Positions 16,997 to 25,191 are shown, counted from the stretch's first letter. The stretch: DNA of 64,000 nucleotides from Olsenella profusa (GCF_016900315.1 NZ_JACSNQ010000011.1:1-64000), one strand, 5' to 3'. Notes: generated from the sequence alone by a model not told the origin. Program-made: numbers and translations.

Positions 16997-18268
16997 CTAC
17001 ACCGCCCAGACGGGGAACGCCCAGGCGCGCTCGCTCACGGGGAACGTGTCCCGCGTCATGCAGACGATGGCGCCCGTGCCGATCTCGCGCCTGAGCGCCG
17101 CCAGCTCGGCCGGGACGTCATCGGCGGCGACCGGGTCGAGGACCCCGAGGTTGCGCGCGTCCTTCTTGGACGGCGAGGCGGTCTTCTTCACCTCGATGGG
17201 GTAGAGCGTCCCGTCGCTCTCCATGAGCAGGTCGATCTCCTTCTTGTCGTTGTTGCGGAAGAAGCAGAGCGGAGCCCTCCGGCCCGCGTTGAGGAAGCTC
17301 TTATAGATCTCCCCGAAGGCGTAGGTCTCGAACATCTGCCCGCTCATGGCTCCCGCCTCAAGGGCGCGCGGGCTCGTCCAGCCGGTCAGGTAGGCGGCGA
17401 GGCCGGTGTCCAGGAAGTGCATGATCGGCTGCTTGGAGAGGCGCTTGAGCAGGTTGTTGGCATAGGGCTCCACGACCTTGACGATGTAGGAGCTCACGAG
17501 CAGCGACAGCCACGTTTTGGCGGTCTTCTCGTCGATGTCCGCGATGCGCGCGAGCTCTGCGTAGACCACGGGCTTGGAGGTGAGCGCCGCGCACGCCGTC
17601 ATGAAGCGACGAAACTTGAGCTCGTCGCCGATCTGCGAGAGATCGCGGATGTCGCGCATGATGTAGGTGTCGAGGTAGGACTCGTAGCCGCCGGGACGCA
17701 GGTCGTCGGGTAGCGCACGGATGCCGGGGAGCGAACCGGCGCAGATGCGCTCGTACGCCTCGGCCACGTCATAGGATGCGGATGCGGCCACGCGTCGGAC
17801 GAAGTAGTCGGGGCCGGGCGAGAAGGGCTCGGACGCCGTGCCCGCGATCTCCGCACCGGAGAGCCCGAGCATCTCGATGACGCCGACGCGTCCGGCCAGC
17901 GACTCGGAGACCTCCTTCATGAGGTGGAAGGGCTGCGACCCGGTGAGCCACACCGTGCCGTTCTGGTCGGAGGCGTCCACGACCTCCTTGATGTATGGGA
18001 GAAGCTCCGGTGCCTTCTGGATCTCGTCGATGAGGACGGGAGGGCTATAGCGCTGAAGGAAGAGGGCGGGGTCATCCTTTGCCGTCTGGAGGATGGCGGT
18101 GTTGTCGAGCGACACGTAGGAGCGCCCGGCGCCGTTTGCGGCGTCCTCCTCCATGAGGTGGCGCAGCATGGTCGTCTTGCCGACCTGGCGGGGACCGGTC
18201 ACCACGATGACCTTGAAGTGCCCGGAGTAGCGACGAACGACGGGCTCGAGTGCGCGCGTGATATACAT
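16997..18268 (-). CDS. AAA ATPase with DUF4143 C-terminus
   Basis: A 423-aa protein of the AAA_14/DUF4143 family (COG1373). The N-terminus has Walker A VTGPRQVGKTTML near residue 28, Walker B PVLIDEIQKAPELL near 80 and sensor-like VWLTGSQ near 108. The DUF4143 part contains KKEIDLLME and YPIEVKK near residues 345-370, again a D-ExK nuclease-like pattern. Family function is unknown. It is convergent with the DUF234 ATPase, the stops being 15 bases apart. A 42-base perfect palindrome lies 15 bases before the start. Both ATPases look intact. Confidence 0.88.
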   Translation of the reverse strand: MYITRALEPVVRRYSGHFKVIVVTGPRQVGKTTMLRHLMEEDAANGAGRSYVSLDNTAILQTAKDDPALFLQRYSPPVLIDEIQKAPELLPYIKEVVDASDQNGTVWLTGSQPFHLMKEVSESLAGRVGVIEMLGLSGAEIAGTASEPFSPGPDYFVRRVAASASYDVAEAYERICAGSLPGIRALPDDLRPGGYESYLDTYIMRDIRDLSQIGDELKFRRFMTACAALTSKPVVYAELARIADIDEKTAKTWLSLLVSSYIVKVVEPYANNLLKRLSKQPIMHFLDTGLAAYLTGWTSPRALEAGAMSGQMFETYAFGEIYKSFLNAGRRAPLCFFRNNDKKEIDLLMESDGTLYPIEVKKTASPSKKDARNLGVLDPVAADDVPAELAALRREIGTGAIVCMTRDTFPVSERAWAFPVWAV

Positions 18269-18283
18269 CGGCTGCCTTCCTCG

Positions 18284-18325
18284 AATCTTCTCAAATCCGG
18301 AGTCGATTCCGGATTTGAGAAGATT
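18284..18325. promoter_or_regulatory. Perfect 18-bp inverted repeat before the DUF4143 ATPase
   Basis: AATCTTCTCAAATCCGGA at 18284-18301 and its exact complement at 18308-18325 are separated by GTCGAT. The element ends 15 bases before the ATPase start codon and so would fall in its promoter or 5' leader. It may be an operator for a dimeric regulator, or a hairpin that hides the start region. It has no counterpart elsewhere in the window. Confidence 0.75.
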
Positions 18326-18458
18326 ATAACAGGGGTGATGAGAGTGGCGCTTTGGTGACGGGTCTTTCTGCCGCCAGGCTCCGGAATCGCCGCCTCGGCG
18401 CCGGGCCAGCGTGGCGGCGCGCTGTAATGGGGTGCCGGGACGGGAGGGAGACCATCCG

Positions 18459-18905
18459 CTACGCCGTCCGAGCCTTCTTCCGTGGCCGGCCGGGATGCGG
18501 CGGGTCGACGAGCCGTGCCTCCACGCTTGCGCGTGTGACGAAGGTGGCGTGGCCCTTGGTGTAGCCCTCGAGCCTGCCCGACCTGATCATCTGCGTGATG
18601 CGCGGCCGGCTGACGCCCAGCGCCCTCGCCGCCTCGCTTGCCGTGACGGTGTCGATGGCCTCGAGGGAGACGTCGACGCCGATCAGGATGACGGTTCCGC
18701 CATGCGCAGGCGGCAGGCCGATGGGGAGCTCCGGCGGCTCGGTTCCGGCCATCAGCCAGTGCTCGGCCTCGCCCCGGAGCCACTCGGCCGCCATCATCGA
18801 GGCGTCGCGTGGGTCGCTCCCCTCGGTTCCTCCTTCGAGTCCGTGCGGCACGGCGAGGACCACGCACTCGGTCTCGACGAGCTCGAACTCTGCCATCACG
18901 AACAT
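18459..18905 (-). CDS. HicB-like antitoxin with C-terminal helix-turn-helix
   Basis: The 148-aa protein looks like a HicB-type antitoxin: residues 1-85 have the partial RNase H-like pattern with DASMMAAEWLRGEAEHWL, and residues 90-135 form an excisionase/MerR-like helix-turn-helix (TASEAARALGVSRPRITQMI). The C-terminal tail is basic. HicB normally pairs with a small HicA mRNA interferase; none is seen in the adjacent 55 bases upstream or 190 bases downstream, so it is orphaned. ATG 18905 is supported by GGAG five bases before it. Assignment to HicB rests on pattern only. Confidence 0.6.
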   Translation of the reverse strand: MFVMAEFELVETECVVLAVPHGLEGGTEGSDPRDASMMAAEWLRGEAEHWLMAGTEPPELPIGLPPAHGGTVILIGVDVSLEAIDTVTASEAARALGVSRPRITQMIRSGRLEGYTKGHATFVTRASVEARLVDPPHPGRPRKKARTA

Positions 18906-18960
18906 GCGCGCTCCGTTCTCACTTGAGGCCCGCCTGGCGCTTGATCTAAGTGCGGACGGG

Positions 18961-19224
18961 CTACATCGAAGTCCTCCTCGCGCGCCGGTCGTCCTCGTCG
19001 TCGAGCCGCTCGGCGAGCCATATCTTCACGAGCGACTGGCGCGTGACGCCGTACTCGCTCGCGTAGGCGTCGAGGCGGGCCACCATTGGCGCGCTCATGT
19101 CGACACTCACCCGCCGCTGCGGCTGTCGGGGGCGCTCGAAGGTCGCCTCGTCGGCGTAGGGGAGCACCTCCCCTCCGGCGTCGAACAGCTCGTCGATTTG
19201 CTGGCTTGTTGGCTGGTCAGTCAT
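18961..19224 (-). CDS. brnA: BrnA-family antitoxin
   Basis: An 87-aa antitoxin with a ribbon-helix-helix C-terminus (RRVSVDMSAPMVARLDAYASEYG then SLVKIWLAERL). It overlaps the end of the toxin gene by eight bases, the usual toxin-first BrnT/BrnA order. The N-terminus (about 1-40) is the toxin-binding region. Known BrnA proteins bind the shared promoter and repress the pair, so autoregulation is likely. An alternative name is CopG-family antitoxin. Confidence 0.85.
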   Translation of the reverse strand: MTDQPTSQQIDELFDAGGEVLPYADEATFERPRQPQRRVSVDMSAPMVARLDAYASEYGVTRQSLVKIWLAERLDDEDDRRARRTSM

Positions 19225-19498
19225 GGTATCGCCTCACCTCTGCCTTGGTCGCGCATCGCGCGGAGATGATGCGGGTGCGCTCGCCACTGATTCCGCGGTA
19301 GGTGACAATCGCGGACAGATAGCGCCCACGAGCGACGCGCCCCACCACGAGCCATCGGTCCTCGGGTTCCTGGGCGACCTTGACGCGATAGTAGTTCGGG
19401 TCGAGCCAGATGCGCGTTGCCTCATGAAAGCTTACCCCGTGCTTGGCGAGGTTTGTGCTCGCCTTGTTCTTGTCCCACTCGAATCCTGACGGCCTCAT
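19217..19498 (-). CDS. brnT: BrnT-family ribonuclease toxin
   Basis: A 93-aa toxin of the BrnT family, a RelE-like ribonuclease that inhibits translation. Marks include FEWDKNKASTNLAKHGVSF at the N-terminus, a central WLVVGRVARGRYLSAIVTY strand region, and RTRIISARCATKAEVRRYHD, the typical C-terminal ISARxAT motif. It is complete and immediately followed, with overlap, by its antitoxin. The pair lies in the lower-GC accessory island. Confidence 0.92.
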   Translation of the reverse strand: MRPSGFEWDKNKASTNLAKHGVSFHEATRIWLDPNYYRVKVAQEPEDRWLVVGRVARGRYLSAIVTYRGISGERTRIISARCATKAEVRRYHD

Positions 19499-19822
19499 TG
19501 TACGCTTTCTGAACAGTTATGGAGTAGATACCGTGCTTTGCTCAGACGTTTTGAGGTTGTCAGGCTAGCGCTACGACTTCGCCGTTGTCTGACGGCTGAC
19601 TGACCTGAAGGTGACCGCCCAGCTCGGGGCGGCGGGAGGGTCGTGTGGTTGCAGGTTCTATCGGTGGGCGGTAGCTGGGGAGGCGACGAGCGTCGCGTGC
19701 GCTACGCGGTTCGCGTTAGCCCCAGCCATGTTGTGCGCCAAATGGACCGTTTGCACCCGGTCTTTGTTGCGATGTCTGGACTGTGTTATCACCAGTCACT
19801 TGCTATATGATATCCAGCGCAG
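19499..19822. other. Intergenic stretch without a recognisable gene
   Basis: No frame here has a family match or a convincing ribosome binding site. The left part is the promoter region of brnT, where TTTTGAGG and GAACAGTTATGG occur on the plus strand. The right part is AT-richer and ends just before the stop of the convergent coiled-coil protein gene. Confidence 0.5.
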
Positions 19823-20578
19823 TTAAGGAGCTCCAACTAAGAGCTGGCAGATTCGGGTAACCTGGAACGACGTTCTCCGCGTCGCCTTCATGTACAAGTT
19901 CGGGATGGGGAAGCTCCTGAACCTTTTTCCGCGTAGATTGACGGGCGTTTTAAGACATGCCTCGAGGCTCTCGTCCTGACGGGAGATTTTCATGGCTTCA
20001 CTTTTCGCTCTCAGAGACGCCTTCGTGGCATCGTCGGCCACCCTGAGGCATTCCTCCGTGAACTCCGCCCACTCCTTCGCGCTTTTCTGCACGAAAATCG
20101 ACCCGATCTTGCTGATGGTGAACGCTGCGCCGGCAACTACCGCCAGTATCCAGGCGACGGCGACTGGCGGCTTCTTTTTGAGGAGGTTCCCTATCTCGTT
20201 GCGGAACTTGCAGACGGCGCCCAACACGCCGCCAACGGTAGCAACTGCGGCGCCCGCTGCAATTGCGTCTCTCGCGAACTGCTTTTCAACTATCTCGTTG
20301 CTTTTTCGGAACTTCTTCCTTGCTCGCCCGACGAATCGAACCTGTCTTCTCATTCTGAAGGGCGCGGACCTCATCGAGCTCAGCAGATCGAGACACTCTG
20401 AGACCGTAGCTTCCGCCTTAGCCCTCGCGTCTGTAAGCGTCTTGCGGCTCTCGTCCAGCGCATCAAGAGCCCCATCCCGTCTCTTCTCCGCTTCTTTGGC
20501 GCGCTCTGATTGTTCTTTCCTTATTCCAAACACGCCGTTCGCGCTCTCTCTCGACACTTGCCAATCAATAAGAACCAT
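19823..20578 (-). CDS. Coiled-coil protein with two membrane segments, unknown
   Basis: I do not recognise this 251-aa protein. A predicted coiled coil spans about residues 18-65 (Lys/Glu/Ala-rich, EQSERAKEAEKRRDGALDAL). A basic patch follows (RMRRQVRFVGRARKKFRKS). Two hydrophobic segments lie near 112-128 (AIAAGAAVATVGGVLGAV) and 143-165 (AVAWILAVVAGAAFTIS), then an amphipathic tail. The pattern of coiled coil, basic stretch and two glycine-rich membrane helices resembles small membrane effectors of defence or abortive-infection systems, but that is inference. The start ATG 20578 is tentative; the frame continues upstream without a better start. Confidence 0.5.
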   Translation of the reverse strand: MVLIDWQVSRESANGVFGIRKEQSERAKEAEKRRDGALDALDESRKTLTDARAKAEATVSECLDLLSSMRSAPFRMRRQVRFVGRARKKFRKSNEIVEKQFARDAIAAGAAVATVGGVLGAVCKFRNEIGNLLKKKPPVAVAWILAVVAGAAFTISKIGSIFVQKSAKEWAEFTEECLRVADDATKASLRAKSEAMKISRQDESLEACLKTPVNLRGKRFRSFPIPNLYMKATRRTSFQVTRICQLLVGAP

Positions 20579-20732
20579 TATTGGACATTTCCCGATTCCT
20601 CCTCCCGCGTGAATTCCTTTGTGGAACGACAGAACGCATCGCCTTGCGCCCTTTCCCGGCTGAAATGGCGCTTTGTGACCACGTTGGACACCCTTCCCGA
20701 GCGGGGCATCCCCGCCCGGAGAGGAGATACGA

Positions 20733-20948
20733 ATGGAATCGGTGGTCACGACGCTGATGATGGACCTTCTAACACCTGTAAGCATGCTGGGTGCAATCGT
20801 GGCCAATGTCGACATGCTGGTGGGTTACGCGATGCTGATGGCAGGACTTGGCGCCGCAACCGATAACGCACGCGCCATTCGAGTCACGCTGTGCAGACGA
20901 ACGAATCCTACAGCCCCAAGAAGTACGTCCGTATCTTCTCCGCCATGA
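20733..20948 (+). CDS. Possible small membrane peptide gene, probably truncated
   Basis: An ATG follows a strong GAGAGGAGATACG binding site and opens a 71-codon frame. Its first 45 residues form one long hydrophobic, Met/Leu-rich stretch (LLTPVSMLGAIVANVDMLVG), after which the sequence becomes Arg/Ser/Pro-rich and enters the 3' end of the convergent GmrSD-type remnant. The tail may be read-through into foreign sequence after a deletion. A GCGGGG hairpin lies just upstream. It may be a real holin- or toxin-like peptide or a gene fragment. Confidence 0.3.
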   Translation: MESVVTTLMMDLLTPVSMLGAIVANVDMLVGYAMLMAGLGAATDNARAIRVTLCRRTNPTAPRSTSVSSPP

Positions 20949-21735
20949 GCTTGCGGCGCTCCTCGAGGAAGTACTCGTAATCCTCGGCTCCCATGCTATA
21001 TACATCGGCAGGAATGCAGTTGGCGGAGAGATTCGCATTGAGCTCGTCAACCGTCTGGATGTCTCCGAAGTACTTCTCCCCCGCCTGACAGGCATGCAGC
21101 GCCTTTGCGAAGTAGTCGCCCGGTCGGCTGTCGGCTATCGCGATGTTGATGCGCTTCTCGAGATAGGCGTAGTTGGCGATCTGGTTGTAGAGGCGCTGCG
21201 GCGCGTCGAGCTTTTCCCTGAGGTACGCCTTAGGGAAGATGTGGTGGATGTCGCCGATGTTGCTGATGACGTCAGCGACCTTGAACCCGCTCGTAAAGAG
21301 CGTGTTATCCGCTGAGCGCACCTGCGAGGCAAGGTACACCAGCCAAGCGCCCGTGCGCGTGCTCGTCGTGTTGAGTTGCTGGGGCAGGCCGACCTCCCAG
21401 AACGTGTCGGAGAGTTGCGCCCGGACGATCTCCTCGTACACCGTAAGAAAGCCCCGCTCGGCGATGGAGCGGATGTCACGGTCCATAACGGACTCAGACG
21501 ATCCCGAGTACCTCCCCGTCAGAACGGACGTCACGTACTAACGCTGGACATACCGCTTCACGTCAGTGGCCGAGACCGCCGCGTCGTCTCGCAGCCTGAG
21601 ATAGACGCTGTAGGCGAAGTTGATCGCACCCTGAGAGCAGGGCCACAAGGTCGGCGAAGATCCCACTTCCGCCATTCGGAGCCATACTTGCTGTTCAAAG
21701 CACTCCTTTCGCTCGGCAGACTCTTGGATAGAGAA
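20908..21735 (-). pseudogene. GmrSD-type (DUF262/DUF1524) restriction protein, broken
   Basis: Only the C-terminal part of a DUF262/DUF1524 protein is present. The HNH-like DUF1524 motif DIHHIFPKAYL and the following NQIANYAYLEKRIN are intact near 21235. Upstream, SPTLWPCSQGAINFAYSVYL continues in the same frame, but a single in-frame TAG (21538-21540) interrupts it, since the reading resumes with YVTSVLTGRYSGSSES. Homology stops near 21735, where the next gene's promoter begins, so the whole DUF262 ParB-like NTPase domain is lost. In GmrSD-type enzymes both parts are needed to cut modified phage DNA, so this remnant is not expected to restrict. Confidence 0.82.
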
Positions 21736-21783
21736 TTGTAAGCTACAGTAGTATCTGACGTCCTGAGAGTGAAGGAAGACGAA

Positions 21784-23868
21784 GTGACTCCTCAAGATCT
21801 CATTCCCCAACCGCTCGTTGTCGACGCTCCCGTTTGGGATTTTGACGAGGACTCGTTTGCGCGACGGTATCGGGATAAGCTCGGGAAGGACGAGCGCCAT
21901 CTTATCTTCCATTATCCGACGGTGTACGTCGTTTATTCAGGGACGTGCGACCAGCATTCTCGGATGAACGAGTATGACGTCTACGTCGGAGAGACGAACG
22001 GCATCGTCGCGAGGACGAGGCAGCACCTTGGCCCCGATGCGAAAGTCCGAGAGGACTGGGGGGAACTTGCCAATCGCGCAGAGCATGATCACGAGTCAGT
22101 CCGTCAACTCATCATCGGAAATGAGCACTTCAACAAGTCACTTACGCTAGATGTCGAGAACCGCATGATGCAGTATCTTCTCGGCTCGGATGCTGTCTCG
22201 CATCTTAATAACCGTCGCTCCAACGCTCAGGGCGATTATTATACGCGTAAGGAGTTCGACAGTCTTTTCTCGAGCATTTGGCGCAGCTTGAGCACAATGC
22301 GCCCGGAGATTTTCCCGTCGGAGACCGTTGTCAAGGACTCGGCGCTCTTCAAGGCATCTCCCTTTCATCGGCTGACAGACGAACAAATTGAGGCTGAAGA
22401 GATGGTTCTTCAGGCGATTCAGGAGGCCTTGATCGCCTCAGCGTCAGCCGACGCGCTTGCTGACGGACAATTCGGGAAGCTGATTCTTGTTGAAGGTGCT
22501 GCTGGCACGGGAAAGACCGTGCTCATAAGCCATCTTTTTTATCGAATTGCTCGTGAGCTGGGGCCGCGGGGACTCTTGGACGACGAGGGTCTCGTTGATC
22601 TTTTTAGGGAAAACGCTAACAGAGCGGACAGACTCTCCGCCTTCATTCTCATCAAGCATAACGAGCAACGTCACGTCTACAACCAGGTTGCCACGAAGCT
22701 CGGCCTGCAGAAAGAAGCAGATCAGGTTGTTTTGAAGCCCGTTACGTTTATTGACAGGTACAGCGCCCCGCGGTTTGATGCAAATGGCAAGCGGATGCAG
22801 AGGGGTGACGTGTTTGCCCCGTGCGGACGAGCCGACATTGCCCTCGTGGACGAGGCCCATCTGCTCCTTACACAAAAAGATCAAAGCTATTCCGGCTATA
22901 ATATGCTACTTGACATCATGAGACGTGCCAAGGTGACGGTTGCCGTCTTTGACCCTAAGCAGATTCTTCAGGCCAAGCAACAGTGGACCGATGATGATTT
23001 GGTACAGCTTGTAGGAGCGTACGACGGCGCTTCCAATGGGGAACGCTCGGTCATCCTGAGTACGGGCGAACATTTCTCGTGCGCTTCGGTTCAACTTAGG
23101 CGGCAGATGCGCATTGCCGCGGACGACGAGACGATTCGTTGGATTGAGGACTTCGCGGATGGGAGGGGCATCGGGGCAATTCCAAGATCTGAGAAAAAGG
23201 GATTCCCAGAGGGCCAGCAGCCTTATGACCTGAGAGTCTTCTCATCACCTGTCGATCTGTTTCTCGCCATCCGTGAGAAGGCGGCTGATGATGAGGGAAA
23301 GGGGCTCTCTCGGGTGCTTGCTACGTATGATTGGGCATATAAGGACGACAAGCCCCATGAGGGCACTCCCGACTCTATGTGGGATGTTGAGCTTCATCTT
23401 GATTATGACGGTCAATGGAAGATGGGGCTTGCCGCCGATGATCCAAATGGGTTTGTCGAGGGCGAGGACGCGAGCCAGCCAACTCGTTTCTGCCATCCCT
23501 GGAACTATTGTCTCGTGAAGCGCTCTTCCACGAAGGCGGAGGAGGAGATTTCTTGGGCGGAGAAGCCCGAGACGATCGATGAGATTGGGTCGACGTATAC
23601 GATTCAGGGATTCGACCTCAACTACGCCGGGGTTATTATCGGGCCATCAGTAAAGTATCGTGAGGGCAGGATTGTGTTCGACGCGGCTGCGAGCAAGAAT
23701 GCCAAGGCGACAAACAAGCGTGAGAGCAAGTACGACTATTCCGAAAAGAACCTCAGAAACGAGCTTGGTGTCTTGCTCAAGCGTGGCGTACACGGCTTAT
23801 ACCTTTTTGCGGTGGACCCTGAGCTGCAGGCGGCGCTCATGCGTGCCCAAGAGGGACATGCAGCATAG
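21784..23868 (+). CDS. GIY-YIG nuclease fused to DUF2075 helicase-like ATPase
   Basis: A 694-aa protein. Residues about 45-130 form a GIY-YIG-like domain (TVYVVYSG...YDVYVGETNGIVARTRQHL). Then comes a DUF2075 AAA/superfamily 1-like ATPase: Walker A VEGAAGTGKTVL near residue 237, Walker B IALVDEAHLLL near 355, VAVFDPKQILQ, and a C-terminal EIGSTYTIQGFDLNYAGVIIG motif VI-like segment. Such proteins probably act on DNA as helicase-nucleases and are frequent in defence islands. GTG 21784 is preferred over GTG 21769 because AAGGA lies 7 bases before it. Codon use is clearly less GC-biased than in the flanking core genes, a sign of transfer. It appears intact. Confidence 0.85.
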   Translation: MTPQDLIPQPLVVDAPVWDFDEDSFARRYRDKLGKDERHLIFHYPTVYVVYSGTCDQHSRMNEYDVYVGETNGIVARTRQHLGPDAKVREDWGELANRAEHDHESVRQLIIGNEHFNKSLTLDVENRMMQYLLGSDAVSHLNNRRSNAQGDYYTRKEFDSLFSSIWRSLSTMRPEIFPSETVVKDSALFKASPFHRLTDEQIEAEEMVLQAIQEALIASASADALADGQFGKLILVEGAAGTGKTVLISHLFYRIARELGPRGLLDDEGLVDLFRENANRADRLSAFILIKHNEQRHVYNQVATKLGLQKEADQVVLKPVTFIDRYSAPRFDANGKRMQRGDVFAPCGRADIALVDEAHLLLTQKDQSYSGYNMLLDIMRRAKVTVAVFDPKQILQAKQQWTDDDLVQLVGAYDGASNGERSVILSTGEHFSCASVQLRRQMRIAADDETIRWIEDFADGRGIGAIPRSEKKGFPEGQQPYDLRVFSSPVDLFLAIREKAADDEGKGLSRVLATYDWAYKDDKPHEGTPDSMWDVELHLDYDGQWKMGLAADDPNGFVEGEDASQPTRFCHPWNYCLVKRSSTKAEEEISWAEKPETIDEIGSTYTIQGFDLNYAGVIIGPSVKYREGRIVFDAAASKNAKATNKRESKYDYSEKNLRNELGVLLKRGVHGLYLFAVDPELQAALMRAQEGHAA

Positions 23869-23876
23869 AGCGTCGG

Positions 23877-24212
23877 TTAGAGCTCCGAGTATTTTGCGGA
23901 GGAGTCACGTGATTTCTCAACAGGGTAGTGCTGCCCATTCTTGAGAATCTTGTCATGAAGCGCTTCGGGTATGTTGATTCCCTCCGCATCGGCAAGATAG
24001 ATGCAGTACATCATTACGTCTGAAAGTTCCTCTCGAACGTGCGAGCGAGTTTTCTCCGGATTCAGATCGGCTCCGCTCCACTGGAAGCACTCGAGCAGCT
24101 CGGCGGCCTCTAGAGAGATTGAAAGCGCGAGGTCCTTTGGGTTGTGAAACTGCTTCCAGTTTCGCGCGTCGCGGAACGAGAGGGCTTCGTCTCTGGCGTC
24201 TTCGAAGGTCAT
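23877..24212 (-). CDS. MazG-like nucleotide pyrophosphohydrolase
   Basis: A 111-aa single-domain MazG-like (RS21-C6/DCTPP type) enzyme that would cleave nucleoside triphosphates to monophosphate and pyrophosphate. Magnesium-site marks are SLEAAELLECFQW near residue 34 and EELSDVMMYCIYLAD near 63, the ExxE...ExxD pattern. ATG 24212 is chosen because AGGAAAGG lies 8 bases before it; GTG 24221 is in frame. It is convergent with the DUF2075 helicase gene, eight bases apart, suggesting a functional pair in the island. Confidence 0.88.
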   Translation of the reverse strand: MTFEDARDEALSFRDARNWKQFHNPKDLALSISLEAAELLECFQWSGADLNPEKTRSHVREELSDVMMYCIYLADAEGINIPEALHDKILKNGQHYPVEKSRDSSAKYSEL

Positions 24213-24297
24213 GAAGGTCACCTTTCCTGTTGACGATCTTCCATATAGTGTAATTTATCATCTGATATTGTGCTGTGCGGGATGGTTTCTGACTACG

Positions 24298-24786
24298 AGC
24301 GCTTTGGTACGGTACCTGGTGGACGCGGAGCGGGCCGAGGCGATAGACCGGAAGAGCCTGCTCGCCGCGTTCTGGGACGGGCTCTTCAGCTACTGCTCCG
24401 ACCGGCCCGACTTCGTGCAGGCGTACGGCGACCAGTCGGAGCGGTGGGAGAACTCGGGCTGGTACGTCACGTTCGGCCTGGGGCGGCGCGACGCGCACGC
24501 GACCGCGTTCTGCGCGCGGCGCGACGGCTGGGTCGGGGCGAGCGTCTACACCACGGACTTCTCGCTGTACGATTGGCTGCTGGAGCGGCGGCACGAGGTC
24601 GAGGCGCTGCTCGGCGCTACGGGTGGGGAAGTTGTCTGGAACGACGGGAACGAGAAGTCACGTGAGCTCCTGGTAAAGCTTTCGGCCGACGTCTCGCCCG
24701 AGCACTGGGACGAGCTCTACCCGTGGATCGCGGACGAGCTGCTGCGGATTCGGCAGCTCGTCGGCGAATCGTGCGAATGGACGTGA
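24298..24786 (+). pseudogene. DUF4268 domain remnant
   Basis: The reading frame ending at 24786 matches the C-terminal DUF4268 domain: FWDGLFSYCSDR, WYVTFGLGRRDAHATAF, GWVGASVYTTDF, then an EVEALLG helix and WNDGNEKSRE. Full proteins usually carry an N-terminal PD-(D/E)XK nuclease-like part, absent here. The frame upstream of about 24298 runs into the mazG promoter and has no family likeness, so the gene is truncated at its 5' end. Its GC content is again high, unlike the adjacent mazG and helicase genes, so the junction near 24300 may be a recombination point. Confidence 0.65.
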
Positions 24787-24878
24787 CAGCAACCGAACCG
24801 CGGAGGAGCTTGGCCTGACGCCGGCCTCCGCCCCCACCGTCCTCCGCCCCCCCGCCGACCTCCGCCCACACCGTCCTC

Positions 24879-25040
24879 ATGAAGCGCCTCGTTGACGAGG
24901 GCGGCTTTTCCTTTGCCGTCCGCAGGCGCGTGCCGACGGGGACCGAGTTCACGCGGGAGATGGACGAGCGCCGTGCCATGCGCGAGGGCAACGAGGCGGC
25001 CCACGACCTGGTGGAGGTAGATGCCCTACCTGCGGGATGA
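24879..25040 (+). pseudogene. RelB/DinJ-type antitoxin fragment (tentative)
   Basis: A 53-codon frame begins MKRLVDEGGFSFAVRR and continues with a hydrophilic MDERRAMREG helix. This resembles the C-terminal, toxin-binding half of RelB/DinJ antitoxins, which read roughly VVEEGGLPFEVR before a polar helix. The N-terminal ribbon-helix-helix and any toxin partner are missing. The surrounding stretch from 24787 to 25191 has no other gene; a GTCCTTCTCGCC word lies at 25087. Confidence 0.3.
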
Positions 25041-25191
25041 CCGTACTCGGCAGCTACCTCGCGCTGGCGGGAGAGTAGCCGCCCCCAATGCCCGTCCTTC
25101 TCGCCCCGCCTCCCTGTCATGGGATGGAAACACCGGAACCGTAGACTTTTTTCAGCTTGTACCGTCGTGCATCTCCGTCGAAGGGTGACTC

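Noticed and set aside
24211-24297. Use of ATG 24211 as the start of the DUF4268 gene
   Set aside because: It lies inside the mazG start region on the other strand, and residues before about 24298 have no family likeness.
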